64,000 nucleotides of DNA from Burkholderia catarinensis (GCF_001883705.2 NZ_MDEQ02000010.1:124001-188000); one strand, 5' to 3'; shown: positions 8,980-18,792, counted from the stretch's first letter. Notes: a model not told the origin generated them from the letters alone. Numbers and translations are program-made.

Positions 8980-9299
8980 TCGAAATCGAACAGGGCAGCG
9001 GAAACGTCTATGCTGACCTGGGCATGCGCGATGCCGACGAAATGCGAGTGAAGGCCCAACTCGCCGCCAAGATCGCCGAGATCATCAAGGCGCGCAAATG
9101 GACGCAGCAGCACGCGGCCCGGTTGCTCGGCATGACGCAGCCGAAGCTGTCGAACATGCTGCGCGGGCAGTTTCGCGGCGTGAGCGAAACGAAGATGCTC
9201 GAATGTCTGGCGAAGCTCGGACGCGACGTGCGGATTGTCGTCGGGCCGGATCGTCAGTCGGACGTCGAAGGGCATATCGAAGTCGTATTCGCCGCCTGA
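8976..9299 (+). CDS. XRE-family antitoxin (HigA-like)
   Basis: A 107-residue protein with an XRE helix-turn-helix at about residues 28-75 (KARKWTQQHAARLLGMTQPK, then SNMLRG). It is the partner of the preceding HigB-like toxin, overlapping it by 4 bp, and should both neutralise the toxin and repress the operon. The first 20 residues (VYADLGMRDADEM) match the N-terminus common in this antitoxin subgroup. Confidence 0.88.
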   Translation: MIEIEQGSGNVYADLGMRDADEMRVKAQLAAKIAEIIKARKWTQQHAARLLGMTQPKLSNMLRGQFRGVSETKMLECLAKLGRDVRIVVGPDRQSDVEGHIEVVFAA

Positions 9300-9362
9300 C
9301 GATAGCGTCCTGCGATGGCTTCGAAGCGCTAACCGTGAGTGAGGTCGGCAGCGCTTGGTCGG

Positions 9363-9839
9363 TCAAGGAATAATTTGACGCCAGCGTTCCAGCTTCTGCT
9401 CGAACGACAGCATCGCATTTGCCGGGCTCGACGAAGGCAGCACAAGCGTCTCGTACCCGGCCTGGCCGATCACGTCGGCAAAGCGCCCCGCCGTCTTCCC
9501 GTTGAAACACACCTTCTTCAGCAACGGCGCATGCTCGCGCAACGACGCGAAGTCGTTCGGCTTCGCATGCCGGATCGCAGAATCGAGACTGCCTTCGCGA
9601 TGGCATGCATCGAGGACATCCCAGATGCCGATGCCGTGCTTCAACACGCGCTCGAGCCGCGCGTCGTACGCAAGCTCGTGCAGCGCGGGCTCGCCGAGCA
9701 CCGTGCCGAGCAGCCGCCAGAACTGGTTGCGCGGATGCGCGTAGTACTGCGCGGCACCGAGCGATGCCTCGCCCGGAAAGCTGCCGAGGATCATCGTATG
9801 CGTATTCGGCCCGACCACCGGCCCGAAGCCCTGCAGCAT
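9363..9839 (-). CDS. DNA-deoxyinosine (hypoxanthine) glycosylase, UDG superfamily
   Basis: A 158-residue protein of the Mug/UDG fold: GPNTHTMILGSFPGEASL (motif I region), YYAHPRNQFW, then VCFNGKTA and a C-terminal LPSSSPAN motif. Members remove hypoxanthine/uracil from deaminated DNA in base-excision repair. Its ATG overlaps the ubiC stop by one base (TGATG), so it is the third gene of an htpG-ubiC-glycosylase run. Length fits the family. Confidence 0.85.
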   Translation of the reverse strand: MLQGFGPVVGPNTHTMILGSFPGEASLGAAQYYAHPRNQFWRLLGTVLGEPALHELAYDARLERVLKHGIGIWDVLDACHREGSLDSAIRHAKPNDFASLREHAPLLKKVCFNGKTAGRFADVIGQAGYETLVLPSSSPANAMLSFEQKLERWRQIIP

Positions 9840-10435
9840 CACGCGCCCCCGCCCGGGCCGCCCGAGCGCGGCCCGTCGCCGTGCGCGTCGAGATGCTGCC
9901 ACAGCGCCGGCAGCATGCACTCGGTGACCATCAACGGCTTGCCGTGACGCTGGAACACCGAGCGCCGCGCGGCGAACGCATGCGGCGCACGCGCGCCGTC
10001 GAGCGCATGGCTTGCGAGCGCATACAGCGGATGACCGGCGATCACGCGCCGGCTGACGAGCGCCGAGCGCTCGACTTGCGGATCGCTGTACAGCAGCTCC
10101 GCGAGCGGCCGCGTGCGCAGCCGCCGCATTGCCTGCCACACACCCTTGCTGGCCGCGAGCGGCGCGATGCTGTGCGCGGCGACGTACGGCGTGCCGTCGA
10201 CCGACAGGATCACCTCGCGCACCCACATCGGCGCACGCGGCGAACTGGCGAGCGCGTGCGGCTCGTCGAACCACGAACGGTCGACGGCCTCGCGCGTCAC
10301 GCGCACGCTCACGCGGCCGAGCCGCGCGAGGTGCGCGGTCAGCGATCCGCCGCGCGTCAGCCAGTCGCGCTGGTCGAGCGTGCAGCCGGGCCGCGGCGCC
10401 TCGCGCCAGCCGGCCTGACCGCCGTCGAATCGCAT
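9839..10435 (-). CDS. ubiC: Chorismate--pyruvate lyase
   Basis: A 198-residue cytosolic enzyme that splits chorismate into 4-hydroxybenzoate and pyruvate, the first step of ubiquinone synthesis. Family features are [12 protein letters not shown] near residue 28, [19 protein letters not shown] (about 75-93), and the C-terminal [16 protein letters not shown] with the catalytic-region glutamate. The gene starts only 8 bp after the htpG stop, so co-transcription with the chaperone gene is likely. 4-Hydroxybenzoate is also a possible precursor for the aryl head group made by the cluster at the right end of the window. Confidence 0.92.
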   Translation of the reverse strand: MRFDGGQAGWREAPRPGCTLDQRDWLTRGGSLTAHLARLGRVSVRVTREAVDRSWFDEPHALASSPRAPMWVREVILSVDGTPYVAAHSIAPLAASKGVWQAMRRLRTRPLAELLYSDPQVERSALVSRRVIAGHPLYALASHALDGARAPHAFAARRSVFQRHGKPLMVTECMLPALWQHLDAHGDGPRSGGPGGGA

Positions 10436-10443
10436 GCGTACGT

Positions 10444-12342
10444 TCACGCGGCGCGCGACAGCAGCAGCGCGTTGGTCCGCTTCACGAAGCTCGCCGGATC
10501 GTCGAGCATGCCGCCTTCGGCCAGCAGCGCCTGATCGAACAGCAGATGGCACCAGTCGCCGAAATCGGCGCTGTCGGCGTTCAACTGCTTGACGAGCGCG
10601 TGCTCGGGGTTGATCTCGAGGATCGGCTGCATCGCCGGCGCGTTCTGGCCGGCCGCCTTCAGCATCCGCTGCAGGTAGCCGCTCATGTCGTTGTCGTCCG
10701 CGACGAGGCACGACGGCGAATCGGTCAGGCGGAACGTGACGCGCACTTCCTTCACCTTGTCGCCGAGCGCTTCCTTCATCTTCTCGACGACAGGCTTGAC
10801 CGCCTCGCCCGCTTGTTCCTGCGCCTTCTTCTCCTCGTCGTTCAGCTCGCCGAGATCGAGATCGCCGCGCGCCACGCTCGCGAGCGGCTTGCCGTCGAAT
10901 TCCTGCAGGAACGACAGCATCCATTCGTCGACGCGATCGGTCAGCAGCAGCACCTCGACACCCTTCTTGCGGAACACTTCGAGATGCGGGCTGTTCTTCG
11001 CGGCCTGCCACGCGTCGCCCGTCACATAGTAGATCTTGGTCTGCTCGGGCTTCATGCGCGACACGTAGTCGGCGAGCGACACGTCCTGTGCATCGGTGTC
11101 GCCGTGCGTCGACGCGAAGCGCAGCAGCTTCGCGATGCGCTCGCGGTTCGCGTGATCCTCGCCGAGGCCTTCCTTCAGCACCTGGCCGAACGCGCCCCAG
11201 AACGTCTTGTACTTCTCCTTGCCGGCATCCTCTTCCGCGTTCGCGAGCTCTTCGAGCATCGACAGCGCGCGCTTCGTCACGCCTTCGCGGATCGCCTTCA
11301 CGTCGCGGCTTTCCTGCAGGATCTCGCGCGACACGTTCAGCGGCAGGTCGGCCGAATCGACGACGCCCTTCACGAAGCGCAGGTATTGCGGCAGCAGTTG
11401 CTCGGCGTCGTCCATGATGAACACGCGCTTCACGTACAGCTTCAGGCCGCCGCGATAGTCGCGGTTCCACAGGTCGAACGGTGCGTGCGACGGCACGAAC
11501 AGCAGTTGCGTGTATTCGCTGCGACCCTCGACGCGGTTATGCGTCCACGTGAGCGGATCCTGATGGTCGTGCGCGATGTGCTGGTAGAACTGCGTGTACT
11601 GCTCGTCGGTGATGTCGCTCTTCGAGCGCGTCCACAGCGCGCTCGCCTGGTTGACGGTCTCGTCCTCGTCCTTCAGGACCATCTCGCCCTTTTCCTGATC
11701 CCATTCTTCCTTCTGCATCAGGATCGGCAGCGCGATGTGGTCGGAGTATTTCTGGATGATCGACTGCAGGCGGTGCGACGACAGCAGCTCGTCCTCGCCT
11801 TCGCGCAGGTGCAGCGTGATCGTCGTGCCGCGCTGCGCGCGCTCGATCGCGTCGATCGTGAAATCGCCCTCGCCCGCGCTTTCCCAGCGCACGGCTTCAT
11901 TCGCCGGCAGGCCCGCGCGGCGCGTCTCGACGGTGATCTTGTCGGCAACGATGAAGCCCGAGTAGAAACCGACGCCGAACTGGCCGATCAGCGCCGCATC
12001 CTTCTGCTGGTCGCCGGACAGCTTCGTGAAGAATTCCTTGGTGCCCGAACGCGCGATCGTACCGAGGTTCGCGATCGCCTCGTCGCGGCTCATGCCGATG
12101 CCGTTGTCGTCGATCGTGATCGTGCGCGCGGCCTTGTCGTAGCCGATGCGGATGCGCAGGTTCGGATCGTTCTCGTACAGCGCGTTGTCCGCGAGCCCTT
12201 CGAAACGCAGCTTGTCGGCCGCGTCGGACGCGTTCGACACCAGTTCGCGCAGGAAGATTTCCTTGTTGCTGTAGAGCGAATGGATCATCAGGTGGAGGAG
12301 TTGCTTGACCTCTGCCTGAAAGCTCATCGTTTCGTGTGCCAT
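10444..12342 (-). CDS. htpG: Chaperone HtpG (Hsp90)
   Basis: A 632-residue bacterial Hsp90. The N-terminal GHKL ATPase domain shows [25 protein letters not shown] and GQFGVGFYS; the middle domain and the C-terminal dimerisation domain follow in normal order and length. It refolds stress-damaged proteins in the cytoplasm. A close match to the sigma-32 consensus lies 110-138 bp upstream, so heat-shock control is expected. Confidence 0.98.
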   Translation of the reverse strand: MAHETMSFQAEVKQLLHLMIHSLYSNKEIFLRELVSNASDAADKLRFEGLADNALYENDPNLRIRIGYDKAARTITIDDNGIGMSRDEAIANLGTIARSGTKEFFTKLSGDQQKDAALIGQFGVGFYSGFIVADKITVETRRAGLPANEAVRWESAGEGDFTIDAIERAQRGTTITLHLREGEDELLSSHRLQSIIQKYSDHIALPILMQKEEWDQEKGEMVLKDEDETVNQASALWTRSKSDITDEQYTQFYQHIAHDHQDPLTWTHNRVEGRSEYTQLLFVPSHAPFDLWNRDYRGGLKLYVKRVFIMDDAEQLLPQYLRFVKGVVDSADLPLNVSREILQESRDVKAIREGVTKRALSMLEELANAEEDAGKEKYKTFWGAFGQVLKEGLGEDHANRERIAKLLRFASTHGDTDAQDVSLADYVSRMKPEQTKIYYVTGDAWQAAKNSPHLEVFRKKGVEVLLLTDRVDEWMLSFLQEFDGKPLASVARGDLDLGELNDEEKKAQEQAGEAVKPVVEKMKEALGDKVKEVRVTFRLTDSPSCLVADDNDMSGYLQRMLKAAGQNAPAMQPILEINPEHALVKQLNADSADFGDWCHLLFDQALLAEGGMLDDPASFVKRTNALLLSRAA

Positions 12343-12451
12343 GGATACTGTTTCCTCTTACTTGAACTGGAAAGGTGTGCCGCAGGCGCCCGGCGCGCGA
12401 TGCCGGCATGCCCGTGAAGGACGACCGCCTGGCGCATGCGGTTTGCGCGCG

Positions 12452-12480
12452 TATCTGGGGACGGCGCATGCGATTTCAAG
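12452..12480 (-). promoter_or_regulatory. Sigma-32 heat-shock promoter for htpG
   Basis: On the minus strand CTTGAAA (12480-12474) is followed after 13 bp by CCCCAGATA (12460-12452). The sigma-32 consensus is CTTGAAA, 11-16 bp, CCCCATNT, so this is a near-perfect match. The htpG start codon lies about 110 bp downstream. Confidence 0.88.
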
Positions 12481-12500
12481 GGCCGGCGTGCCGCGCCGCG

Positions 12501-13961
12501 TCACGACGCGCGCCGCACGGCCGAGTCGATATAGCCGGCGAGCAGCCCCGGCAGCGCCGGATCGCCGCAGTTCGCGACGTTGAAGCGCATCCACGTCGAC
12601 GGCGATTGCTGCGGCGAGAACAGGCTGCCCGGCGTCAGCAGAAAGCCGGCCTCGTGCGCGACCGCCGCGAGCGCGTCCGAATCGACGCCCGTGTCGGCCC
12701 ACAGGAACATCCCGGCCGCCGGCATCGTGAAAAGCCCGAGCCCGGTGCGCTCGAGCATCCGCGCGGTCTTGTCGCGCACGCCATCGAGCCGCGCGCGCAG
12801 CCGCTCGACGTGGCGCCGGTAATGCCCTTCCGTCAGGATCTTGTACAGCACGCGCTCGTTGAGCTCGGGCGTCGCCATCCCGACCAGCATCTTCTGGTCG
12901 GTGATCGCCTTCGCGATCTCCGGCGCGCACGCGACATAGCCCACCCGCAGGTTCGCCGCGAGCGTCTTCGAATAGCTGCCGAGATAGATCACGCGCTTGA
13001 GCTGATCGAGGCTCGCGAGCCGCGTGGCCGGATAGCTCGGCGGGCACAGGTCGCCGTACACGTCGTCCTCGACGACGAGGAAGTCGTACGCCTCCGCGAG
13101 CTTCAGGATCCGGAACGCCTGCGCGGCCGACAGCGACGTGCCGGTCGGGTTCTGCAGTACCGAGTTGATCACGAGCATCTTCGGCCGCCACATCTGCACC
13201 AGCGTCTCGAGCGCGTCGAGATCGGGGCCCTCCGGCGTGTACGGCATCCCGACGAGCTGCGCGCCCTGCGACGCGAAGCGGCCGAACATCTGGAACCACG
13301 CGGGATCGCCGACGATCACCGCATCGCCGGGCCGCATGTAGATCCGCGAGATCAGGTCGATCGCCTGCGTGATCCCCGAGACCAGCACGATCTGTTCGGG
13401 CTTCGCACCGATCTCGACTTCGGCGAGGCGCGTCTGCAGTTGCTGGCGCAGCGGCAGGAAGCCCTGCGCGGTGCCGAAGCCGAGCATCTGCGCTCCGGAC
13501 TGGCGCCCAAGCGCGCGCAGCGCGCCGGTGATCAGCTCGCCGTCGAGCCAGCGGCCCGGCAGGTAGCCGAGGCCGGGGCCTTTTTCCGGGCTGACGGTAT
13601 GCAGCATGTTGCGCAGCAGCCAGACGACGTCGATCGTGTTGTGCACGGGCGCGGCCTCGGCCACGCGCGCCACGTTGTCGGCCGGCTGCGGGCCGGCGGC
13701 CGTGCGCTCGCGCACGTAGAAGCCCGAGCCGCGCCGCGAGTCGAGGTAGCCCTGCGCGACGAGGCGCTCGTACGCCTCGACGACGGTGAAGCGCGACACG
13801 CTCTTGTCGAGCGCGAGCTTGCGGATCGACGGCATCCGCATGCCGGGACGGAACACGCGTTCGTCAATACGCCGCCGTGCCCACTGGACGAGCTGGTCGA
13901 CGAGCGTGAGCGTGGCCGTATCGTGCGGCGCGGGAATCTGGGCGAGTGAGACGGTGGACAT
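12501..13961 (-). CDS. MocR-type GntR/aminotransferase transcriptional regulator
   Basis: A 486-residue two-domain protein: an N-terminal GntR winged helix (PSIRKLALDKSVSRFTVVEA, about residues 40-75), a linker, then a fold-I aminotransferase domain with the PLP lysine near residue 332 in SYSKTLAANLRVGY. MocR regulators use PLP as effector sensor, often for vitamin B6 or amino-acid metabolism. It is divergent from the VOC/EamA genes, and direct repeats of NNTGTNCCG lie 15-58 bp upstream. Its target could be the divergent exporter; this is inference. Confidence 0.9.
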   Translation of the reverse strand: MSTVSLAQIPAPHDTATLTLVDQLVQWARRRIDERVFRPGMRMPSIRKLALDKSVSRFTVVEAYERLVAQGYLDSRRGSGFYVRERTAAGPQPADNVARVAEAAPVHNTIDVVWLLRNMLHTVSPEKGPGLGYLPGRWLDGELITGALRALGRQSGAQMLGFGTAQGFLPLRQQLQTRLAEVEIGAKPEQIVLVSGITQAIDLISRIYMRPGDAVIVGDPAWFQMFGRFASQGAQLVGMPYTPEGPDLDALETLVQMWRPKMLVINSVLQNPTGTSLSAAQAFRILKLAEAYDFLVVEDDVYGDLCPPSYPATRLASLDQLKRVIYLGSYSKTLAANLRVGYVACAPEIAKAITDQKMLVGMATPELNERVLYKILTEGHYRRHVERLRARLDGVRDKTARMLERTGLGLFTMPAAGMFLWADTGVDSDALAAVAHEAGFLLTPGSLFSPQQSPSTWMRFNVANCGDPALPGLLAGYIDSAVRRAS

Positions 13962-13975
13962 GGGCGGCAGCTCCA

Positions 13976-14019
13976 ACTGTACCGAAGGCTATCGCGCCGA
14001 TTGTACCGTTACTGTGCCG
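13976..14019. promoter_or_regulatory. Direct repeats, candidate MocR operator
   Basis: ACTGTACCG (13976-13984), ATTGTACCG (14000-14008) and ACTGTGCCG (14011-14019) are near-identical direct repeats spaced 24 and 11 bp apart. They sit between the MocR gene and the divergent VOC gene. MocR proteins commonly bind direct repeats, so this is a plausible autoregulatory site. Confidence 0.5.
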
Positions 14020-14191
14020 GTAGCGACGATTACAGTTGACCGGAATGGCGACCGTGCGGCCGCCGTTCCGGCGCTGCCGCACCGGGCGCCGCGCCTGCCG
14101 GCCTGCGTCGCGGCCCGTGCACCGGCCGGTCCGGCCACCGCCCGGCGCGTCGCCCGCCCACCATGACACTTTCGCTTCCCGACCGACGTTC

Positions 14192-14884
14192 ATGCCAGCC
14201 CGTTCCCTGACACTCGACCATCTCGTGATCGCCGCGCGCACACTCGACGACGGCGTGCGCCATGTCGCCGACGCGCTCGGCATCGAACCGGCCGGCGGCG
14301 GCCGGCACCCGCTGATGCGGACCCACAATGCGCTGTTCGGCGCATGGGGCGGGCTCTACCTCGAAGTGATCGCGATCGACCCCGACGCGCCCGCCCCGCA
14401 CGACGGTGCGGAGCCGCCGCGCGCACGGCTGTTCGGGCTCGACGATCCGGCGATGCACGCACGGCTCGCGCAGGGCCCGTTTCTCGCGCACTGGGTCGCG
14501 CGCGTCGACCGCCCGCGCCAGCTCGCGCTGTGGCAAAGCCAGTACCCGGCCCGCATTCCGCCCGTCGTCGCGATGCGGCGCGGCGACCTGAGCTGGGGCC
14601 TCACGGTGCCCGACGACGGGAGCTTCCCCGCATGGCAGGGTTCGGGCGACGGCCTCGTGCCGTCGCTGATCCAGTGGGACAGCCCGAGCCACCCGGCCGA
14701 ATCGCTGCCGAGCGACGGCGTCGCGCTGAAGTCGCTCAAGGGCGCCCACCCGCACGCGGATGCGATCCGCCAGCAGCTCGACTGGCTCGGCGCCGCCCAC
14801 CTGCTCGACCTCGAATCCACCGACGGCCCGCCCGCGCTGGTCGCCGAATTCGACACGTCGCAGGGCACGCGCACGCTGCGCTGA
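14192..14884 (+). CDS. VOC family (glyoxalase-like domain) protein
   Basis: A 230-residue protein with a large glyoxalase-like domain: LTLDHLVIAARTLDDGVRHV at the N-terminus, HNALFGAWGGLYLEVIAID near residue 45, and QWDSPSHPAESLP near 155. No catalysed reaction is established for this group. The frame is open upstream, but MPARSLTLDHL at ATG 14192 begins the domain correctly. It is 52 bp from the EamA gene and probably co-transcribed with it. Confidence 0.82.
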   Translation: MPARSLTLDHLVIAARTLDDGVRHVADALGIEPAGGGRHPLMRTHNALFGAWGGLYLEVIAIDPDAPAPHDGAEPPRARLFGLDDPAMHARLAQGPFLAHWVARVDRPRQLALWQSQYPARIPPVVAMRRGDLSWGLTVPDDGSFPAWQGSGDGLVPSLIQWDSPSHPAESLPSDGVALKSLKGAHPHADAIRQQLDWLGAAHLLDLESTDGPPALVAEFDTSQGTRTLR

Positions 14885-14936
14885 CCGCGCGGCCCCGTCG
14901 ATTACAACAACCCTGCAATACGGAGACACCCAAGAC

Positions 14937-15845
14937 ATGAATTCGCGCGAAACCCGGGGCATGCTGCTCGGCTTGATCGGCGTGATGATCTTCAGCCTGA
15001 CGCTGCCGATGACGCGCATCGTCGTGTCCGAACTCAATCCGCTGCTCAACGGGCTCGGCCGCGCGCTCGCCGCCGCCGTGCCGGCCGGCCTGCTGCTGTG
15101 GTGGCGCCGCGAGGCGCTGCCGACCCGCGCGCAACTGAAAAGCCTCGCGATCACGTCGGCCGGCGTGATCATCGCGTATCCGGTGTTCTCCGCCTGGGCG
15201 ATGAAATCCGTGCCCGCGTCGCACGGCGCGGTCGTCAACGGGCTGCAGCCGCTGTTCGTCGCGCTGTACGCGGCCTGGCTGTCGCACGAGCGGCCGTCGA
15301 AGGCGTTCTGGGCCAGCGCGGTGGCGGGCAGCGCGCTCGTGATCGCGTTCGCGCTGCGCGACGGCGGCGGCACCGTGCAGGCCGGCGACGCGCTGATGCT
15401 CGTCGCGGTCGGCATCGGCGCGCTCGGCTATGCGGAGGGCGCGCGCCTCGCGCGCCAGATCGGCGGCTGGCAGGTGATCTGCTGGGCGCTCGTCGTGTCC
15501 GCGCCGTTCCTCGTGCTGCCGGTCGGCTGGCTCGCCTGGATGCAGCATGCAGCGCACCCGGGCCCGCTTGCGCTGCGCACGTGGCTCGCGTTCGGCTACG
15601 TGACCCTCTTTTCGCAATTCATCGGCTTTTTCGCATGGTATGCGGGGCTCGCAATGGGCGGCATCGCGCGCGTGGGCCAGGTGCAACTGCTGCAGATTTT
15701 CTTCACGATCGCATTTTCCGCGCTGCTGTTCGGCGAGACGGTCACGTCGTCGACGTGGCTGTTCGCGGCCGCCGTGATCGCCACCGTGATGCTCGGGCGC
15801 CGCTCGGCGGTCGCCACGACCGCGCAACCGGCTCGCGCCGGCTGA
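14937..15845 (+). CDS. EamA-family (DMT) transporter
   Basis: A 302-residue inner-membrane protein with ten hydrophobic helices in two EamA repeats (about residues 7-135 and 150-290), the drug/metabolite exporter architecture. The second repeat contains YVTLFSQFIGFFAWYAGLAM. ATG 14937 has CGGAGA about 16 bp upstream. The substrate is unknown. The neighbouring divergent MocR regulator suggests export of an amino-acid-like or vitamin-like compound, which is inference. Confidence 0.88.
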   Translation: MNSRETRGMLLGLIGVMIFSLTLPMTRIVVSELNPLLNGLGRALAAAVPAGLLLWWRREALPTRAQLKSLAITSAGVIIAYPVFSAWAMKSVPASHGAVVNGLQPLFVALYAAWLSHERPSKAFWASAVAGSALVIAFALRDGGGTVQAGDALMLVAVGIGALGYAEGARLARQIGGWQVICWALVVSAPFLVLPVGWLAWMQHAAHPGPLALRTWLAFGYVTLFSQFIGFFAWYAGLAMGGIARVGQVQLLQIFFTIAFSALLFGETVTSSTWLFAAAVIATVMLGRRSAVATTAQPARAG

Positions 15846-15997
15846 ACAGGTGCGCCATAATGACCGTTTTGCCTGATCGGTTATGCCCACCCGGCCGCGA
15901 AGGCTCGATCGCGCTCGCGCACGCCCACCCGGCAGCGTCGAGGCAATCCGCCCGAACGACCTTTCTTGACTGACCACGATATCCGAACGAGGAGACT

Positions 15998-17179
15998 ATG
16001 AATCCGAGCGACCTGCACCCGCCGCACTGGCAGCTTTCCGAACGCGCCCGCAAGCTGACGAGCTCTGCGATCCGCGAGATCCTGAAGGTCACGGAACGCC
16101 CCGAGGTCATCTCGTTCGCCGGCGGCCTGCCCGCCCCCGCGACGTTCCCGGCCGAGCGCATGCGCGCGGCCGCCGATCGCGTGCTGCGCGACGCGCCGGC
16201 CGCCGCGCTCCAGTACAGCGCGACCGAAGGCTACCTGCCGCTGCGCGAGTGGATCGCCGAGCGCTACAGCGTGCGCGTGTCGCAGGTGCTGATCACGACC
16301 GGCTCGCAGCAGGCGCTCGACCTGCTCGGCAAGGCGCTCATCGATCCGGGCAGCCCGATCCTCGTCGAAACCCCGACCTACCTCGGCGCGCTGCAATCGT
16401 TCTCGCTGTACGAGCCGCACTACGTGCAGGTGCCGACCGACGAGCAGGGCCTGCTGCCGGAAAGCCTCACGCCGGAGCTCACGCAAGGCGCGCGCCTCCT
16501 GTACGCGCAGCCGAACTTCCAGAACCCGACCGGCCGCCGCCTGCCCGTCGAGCGCCGCCGCGCGCTCGCCGCGTTCGCGCAGTCGAGCCCGTTCCCGGTG
16601 CTGGAAGACGATCCGTACGGCGCGCTGAACTACCGCGGCGAGCCGCTGCCGACGATGCTGTCGATGGCGCCCGACCACGTCGTGCATCTCGGCACGTTCT
16701 CGAAGGTGCTCGCGCCCGGCCTGCGGATCGGCTACATCATTGCGCCCGAGGAGCTCCACTTCAAGCTCGTGCAGGCCAAGCAGGCCACCGACCTGCACAC
16801 GCCGACGCTCACGCAGCGCATCGCGCACGAAGTGATCAAGGACGGTTTCCTCGACGAGCACATCCCGACGATCCGCGAGCTGTACAGCGCGCAATGCGAC
16901 GCGATGCTCGCGTCGCTCACGCGCCACATGCCGGAAGGCGTCACGTGGAACCGCCCGGAAGGCGGGATGTTCATCTGGGTGAACCTGCCCGCGCAGATCG
17001 ACAGCATGAAGCTGCTCGCCGCGGCCGTCGACAACCACGTCGCCTTCGTGCCGGGCGCGCCGTTCTTCGCGGAGAACGCGCAGCAGAACACGCTGCGCCT
17101 GTCGTTCGTGACGGTGCCGCCCGAGAAGATCGAGGAAGGCGTCGCACGGCTCGGCAAGCTGCTGCGTGAACGCCTCTGA
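15998..17179 (+). CDS. PLP-dependent aminotransferase (2-aminoadipate/kynurenine aminotransferase-like)
   Basis: A 393-residue fold-I aminotransferase without a DNA-binding domain. The N-terminal stretch SSAIREILKVTERPEVISFA is typical of LysN-like 2-aminoadipate transaminases. The PLP lysine is near residue 236 in GTFSKVLAPGLRIGY, and DDPYGALNYRG precedes it. ATG 15998 has GAGGAGA upstream. A RidA gene follows at 42 bp; RidA proteins remove reactive enamine/imine products of PLP enzymes, so the pair makes sense together. Confidence 0.87.
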   Translation: MNPSDLHPPHWQLSERARKLTSSAIREILKVTERPEVISFAGGLPAPATFPAERMRAAADRVLRDAPAAALQYSATEGYLPLREWIAERYSVRVSQVLITTGSQQALDLLGKALIDPGSPILVETPTYLGALQSFSLYEPHYVQVPTDEQGLLPESLTPELTQGARLLYAQPNFQNPTGRRLPVERRRALAAFAQSSPFPVLEDDPYGALNYRGEPLPTMLSMAPDHVVHLGTFSKVLAPGLRIGYIIAPEELHFKLVQAKQATDLHTPTLTQRIAHEVIKDGFLDEHIPTIRELYSAQCDAMLASLTRHMPEGVTWNRPEGGMFIWVNLPAQIDSMKLLAAAVDNHVAFVPGAPFFAENAQQNTLRLSFVTVPPEKIEEGVARLGKLLRERL

Positions 17180-17221
17180 TCCCCTTTTTCCTGTCACGAC
17201 TCTCTACGAGGAATCGAACGC

Positions 17222-17680
17222 ATGGCTAACGTCTACGACAAACTGAAGTCGCTCGGTATCGAGCTCCCGACCGCCGGCGCACCGGCCGCCGCCTACGTGA
17301 TGAGCGCGCAAAGCGGCAACACGGTCTACCTGTCGGGCCACATCGCGAAGAAGGACGGCAAGGTCTGGGCCGGCAAGCTCGGCGCCGATCTTCAGACGGA
17401 AGACGGCAAGGCGGCCGCCCGCTCGATCGCGATCGACCTGCTCGCGACGCTGCACACGCACACCGGCGACCTGAACAAGGTCACGCGCATCGTCAAGCTG
17501 ATGAGCCTCGTCAACTCGACGCTCGACTTCACCGAACAGCACCTCGTGACGAACGGCGCGTCGGAGCTGATCGCCGAAGTGTTCGGTGACGCGGGCAAGC
17601 ACGCGCGTTCGGCATTCGGCGTCGCGCAGATCCCGCTCGGCGCGTGCGTCGAGATCGAGCTGATCGCCGAAGTCGCCTAA
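17222..17680 (+). CDS. RidA family protein (enamine/imine deaminase)
   Basis: A 152-residue protein of the longer RidA subgroup: SGNTVYLSGHIAKKDGKVWA, then an RIVKLMSLVNSTLDF stretch and a C-terminal ARSAFGVAQIPLGACVEIEL, in which the conserved Arg carries the carboxylate-binding role in the family. It hydrolyses 2-aminoacrylate-like intermediates. It sits between an aminotransferase and a PhzF-like gene, with a 13-bp gap to the latter, so the three likely form an operon. Confidence 0.9.
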   Translation: MANVYDKLKSLGIELPTAGAPAAAYVMSAQSGNTVYLSGHIAKKDGKVWAGKLGADLQTEDGKAAARSIAIDLLATLHTHTGDLNKVTRIVKLMSLVNSTLDFTEQHLVTNGASELIAEVFGDAGKHARSAFGVAQIPLGACVEIELIAEVA

Positions 17681-17693
17681 CGGGCGCACCGCG

Positions 17694-18575
17694 ATGTCCG
17701 GTCATCTCGTCCGCTTCAAGCAGGTCGACGTGTTCACGTCGGTGCCGTTCAAGGGCAATGCGCTCGCCGTGGTGTTCGACGCCGATTCGCTCGGCGACGA
17801 CGAGATGCTCGAGATCGCCCGCTGGACGAACCTGTCGGAAACGACTTTCGTGTGCACGCCGACCGATCCGGAAGCCGACTACCGCGTCCGGATCTTCACG
17901 CCGGCCGGCGAACTGCCGTTCGCCGGCCACCCGACGCTCGGCACCGCGCACGCGTTCCTGGAAAGCGGCGCGCGGCCGCGCACGCCGGGCCGGCTGATCC
18001 AGCAGTGCGGGGTCGGCCGGGTCGCGCTGCGCGAGCAGGCCGACGGCTGGGCGTTCGCCGCGCCGCCGGCCCGCGTCACGCCGCTCGACCGTTCGGACTA
18101 CGCGGTGCTGGCTGCCGCGTTGCGCAGCGACGCGATCGATCCGGATGCCGAACCGTGCGCGGTCGACAACGGCGCGCCGTGGCTCGTCGTGCGGCTGACG
18201 TCGGCCGACGCGTGCATCGGCCTGTCGCCCGACCCCGTCGCGCTGGAAGCGATCACGCACCGCTACGGCACGGACGGCGTCGCGGTCTACGCGCCGCACG
18301 CCGAAGGCGGCCCCGCGACGTTCGAAATCCGCTGCCTGATGACGGGCGGCAACTTCGGCGTCGGCGAGGACCCGGTCACGGGCAGCGCCAACGCGGCGCT
18401 CGCCGGGCTGCTGACGCGGCAGGAACGCCGCCCCGGCCAGTCGTATACGGCCCGCCAGGGCACGGCGATCGGCCGCGACGGCCGCATCTTCGTCAGCTAC
18501 GACGAAGACGGCACGACGTGGATCGGCGGCCATGTCGTCACGGTCGTCGACGGCACCTTCCGGTCGCCTGCCTGA
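17694..18575 (+). CDS. PhzF family isomerase/epimerase-like protein
   Basis: A 293-residue protein with the PhzF double diaminopimelate-epimerase-like fold: FKQVDVFTSVPFKGNALAVV at the N-terminus, WTNLSETTFVCTP with the catalytic-type Glu near residue 49, FAGHPTLGTAHAFL, and GEDPVTGSANAAL near 225. PhzF in phenazine producers isomerises DHHA, but most family members are of unknown function and no phenazine genes are nearby. It follows RidA by 13 bp. Confidence 0.88.
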   Translation: MSGHLVRFKQVDVFTSVPFKGNALAVVFDADSLGDDEMLEIARWTNLSETTFVCTPTDPEADYRVRIFTPAGELPFAGHPTLGTAHAFLESGARPRTPGRLIQQCGVGRVALREQADGWAFAAPPARVTPLDRSDYAVLAAALRSDAIDPDAEPCAVDNGAPWLVVRLTSADACIGLSPDPVALEAITHRYGTDGVAVYAPHAEGGPATFEIRCLMTGGNFGVGEDPVTGSANAALAGLLTRQERRPGQSYTARQGTAIGRDGRIFVSYDEDGTTWIGGHVVTVVDGTFRSPA

Positions 18576-18792
18576 CATTTCGCGATGTGCGATGGCGCCG
18601 GCCCGTCCGGCGCCCCTGCGATTCGCCCAACTATCGCAAAAACGTTCCAGCCAGTAATATCGGGCCTAATCCGCTGTTTCGGAGGTCTGTCCATGATTGC
18701 GCATCCCGCGGACGAACAGACGCCGGGGCGACATCAACCATAGCCGACCATCCTGACGGATGGCGCACGCGAGCAGGACGCCGCCCTCTTCG

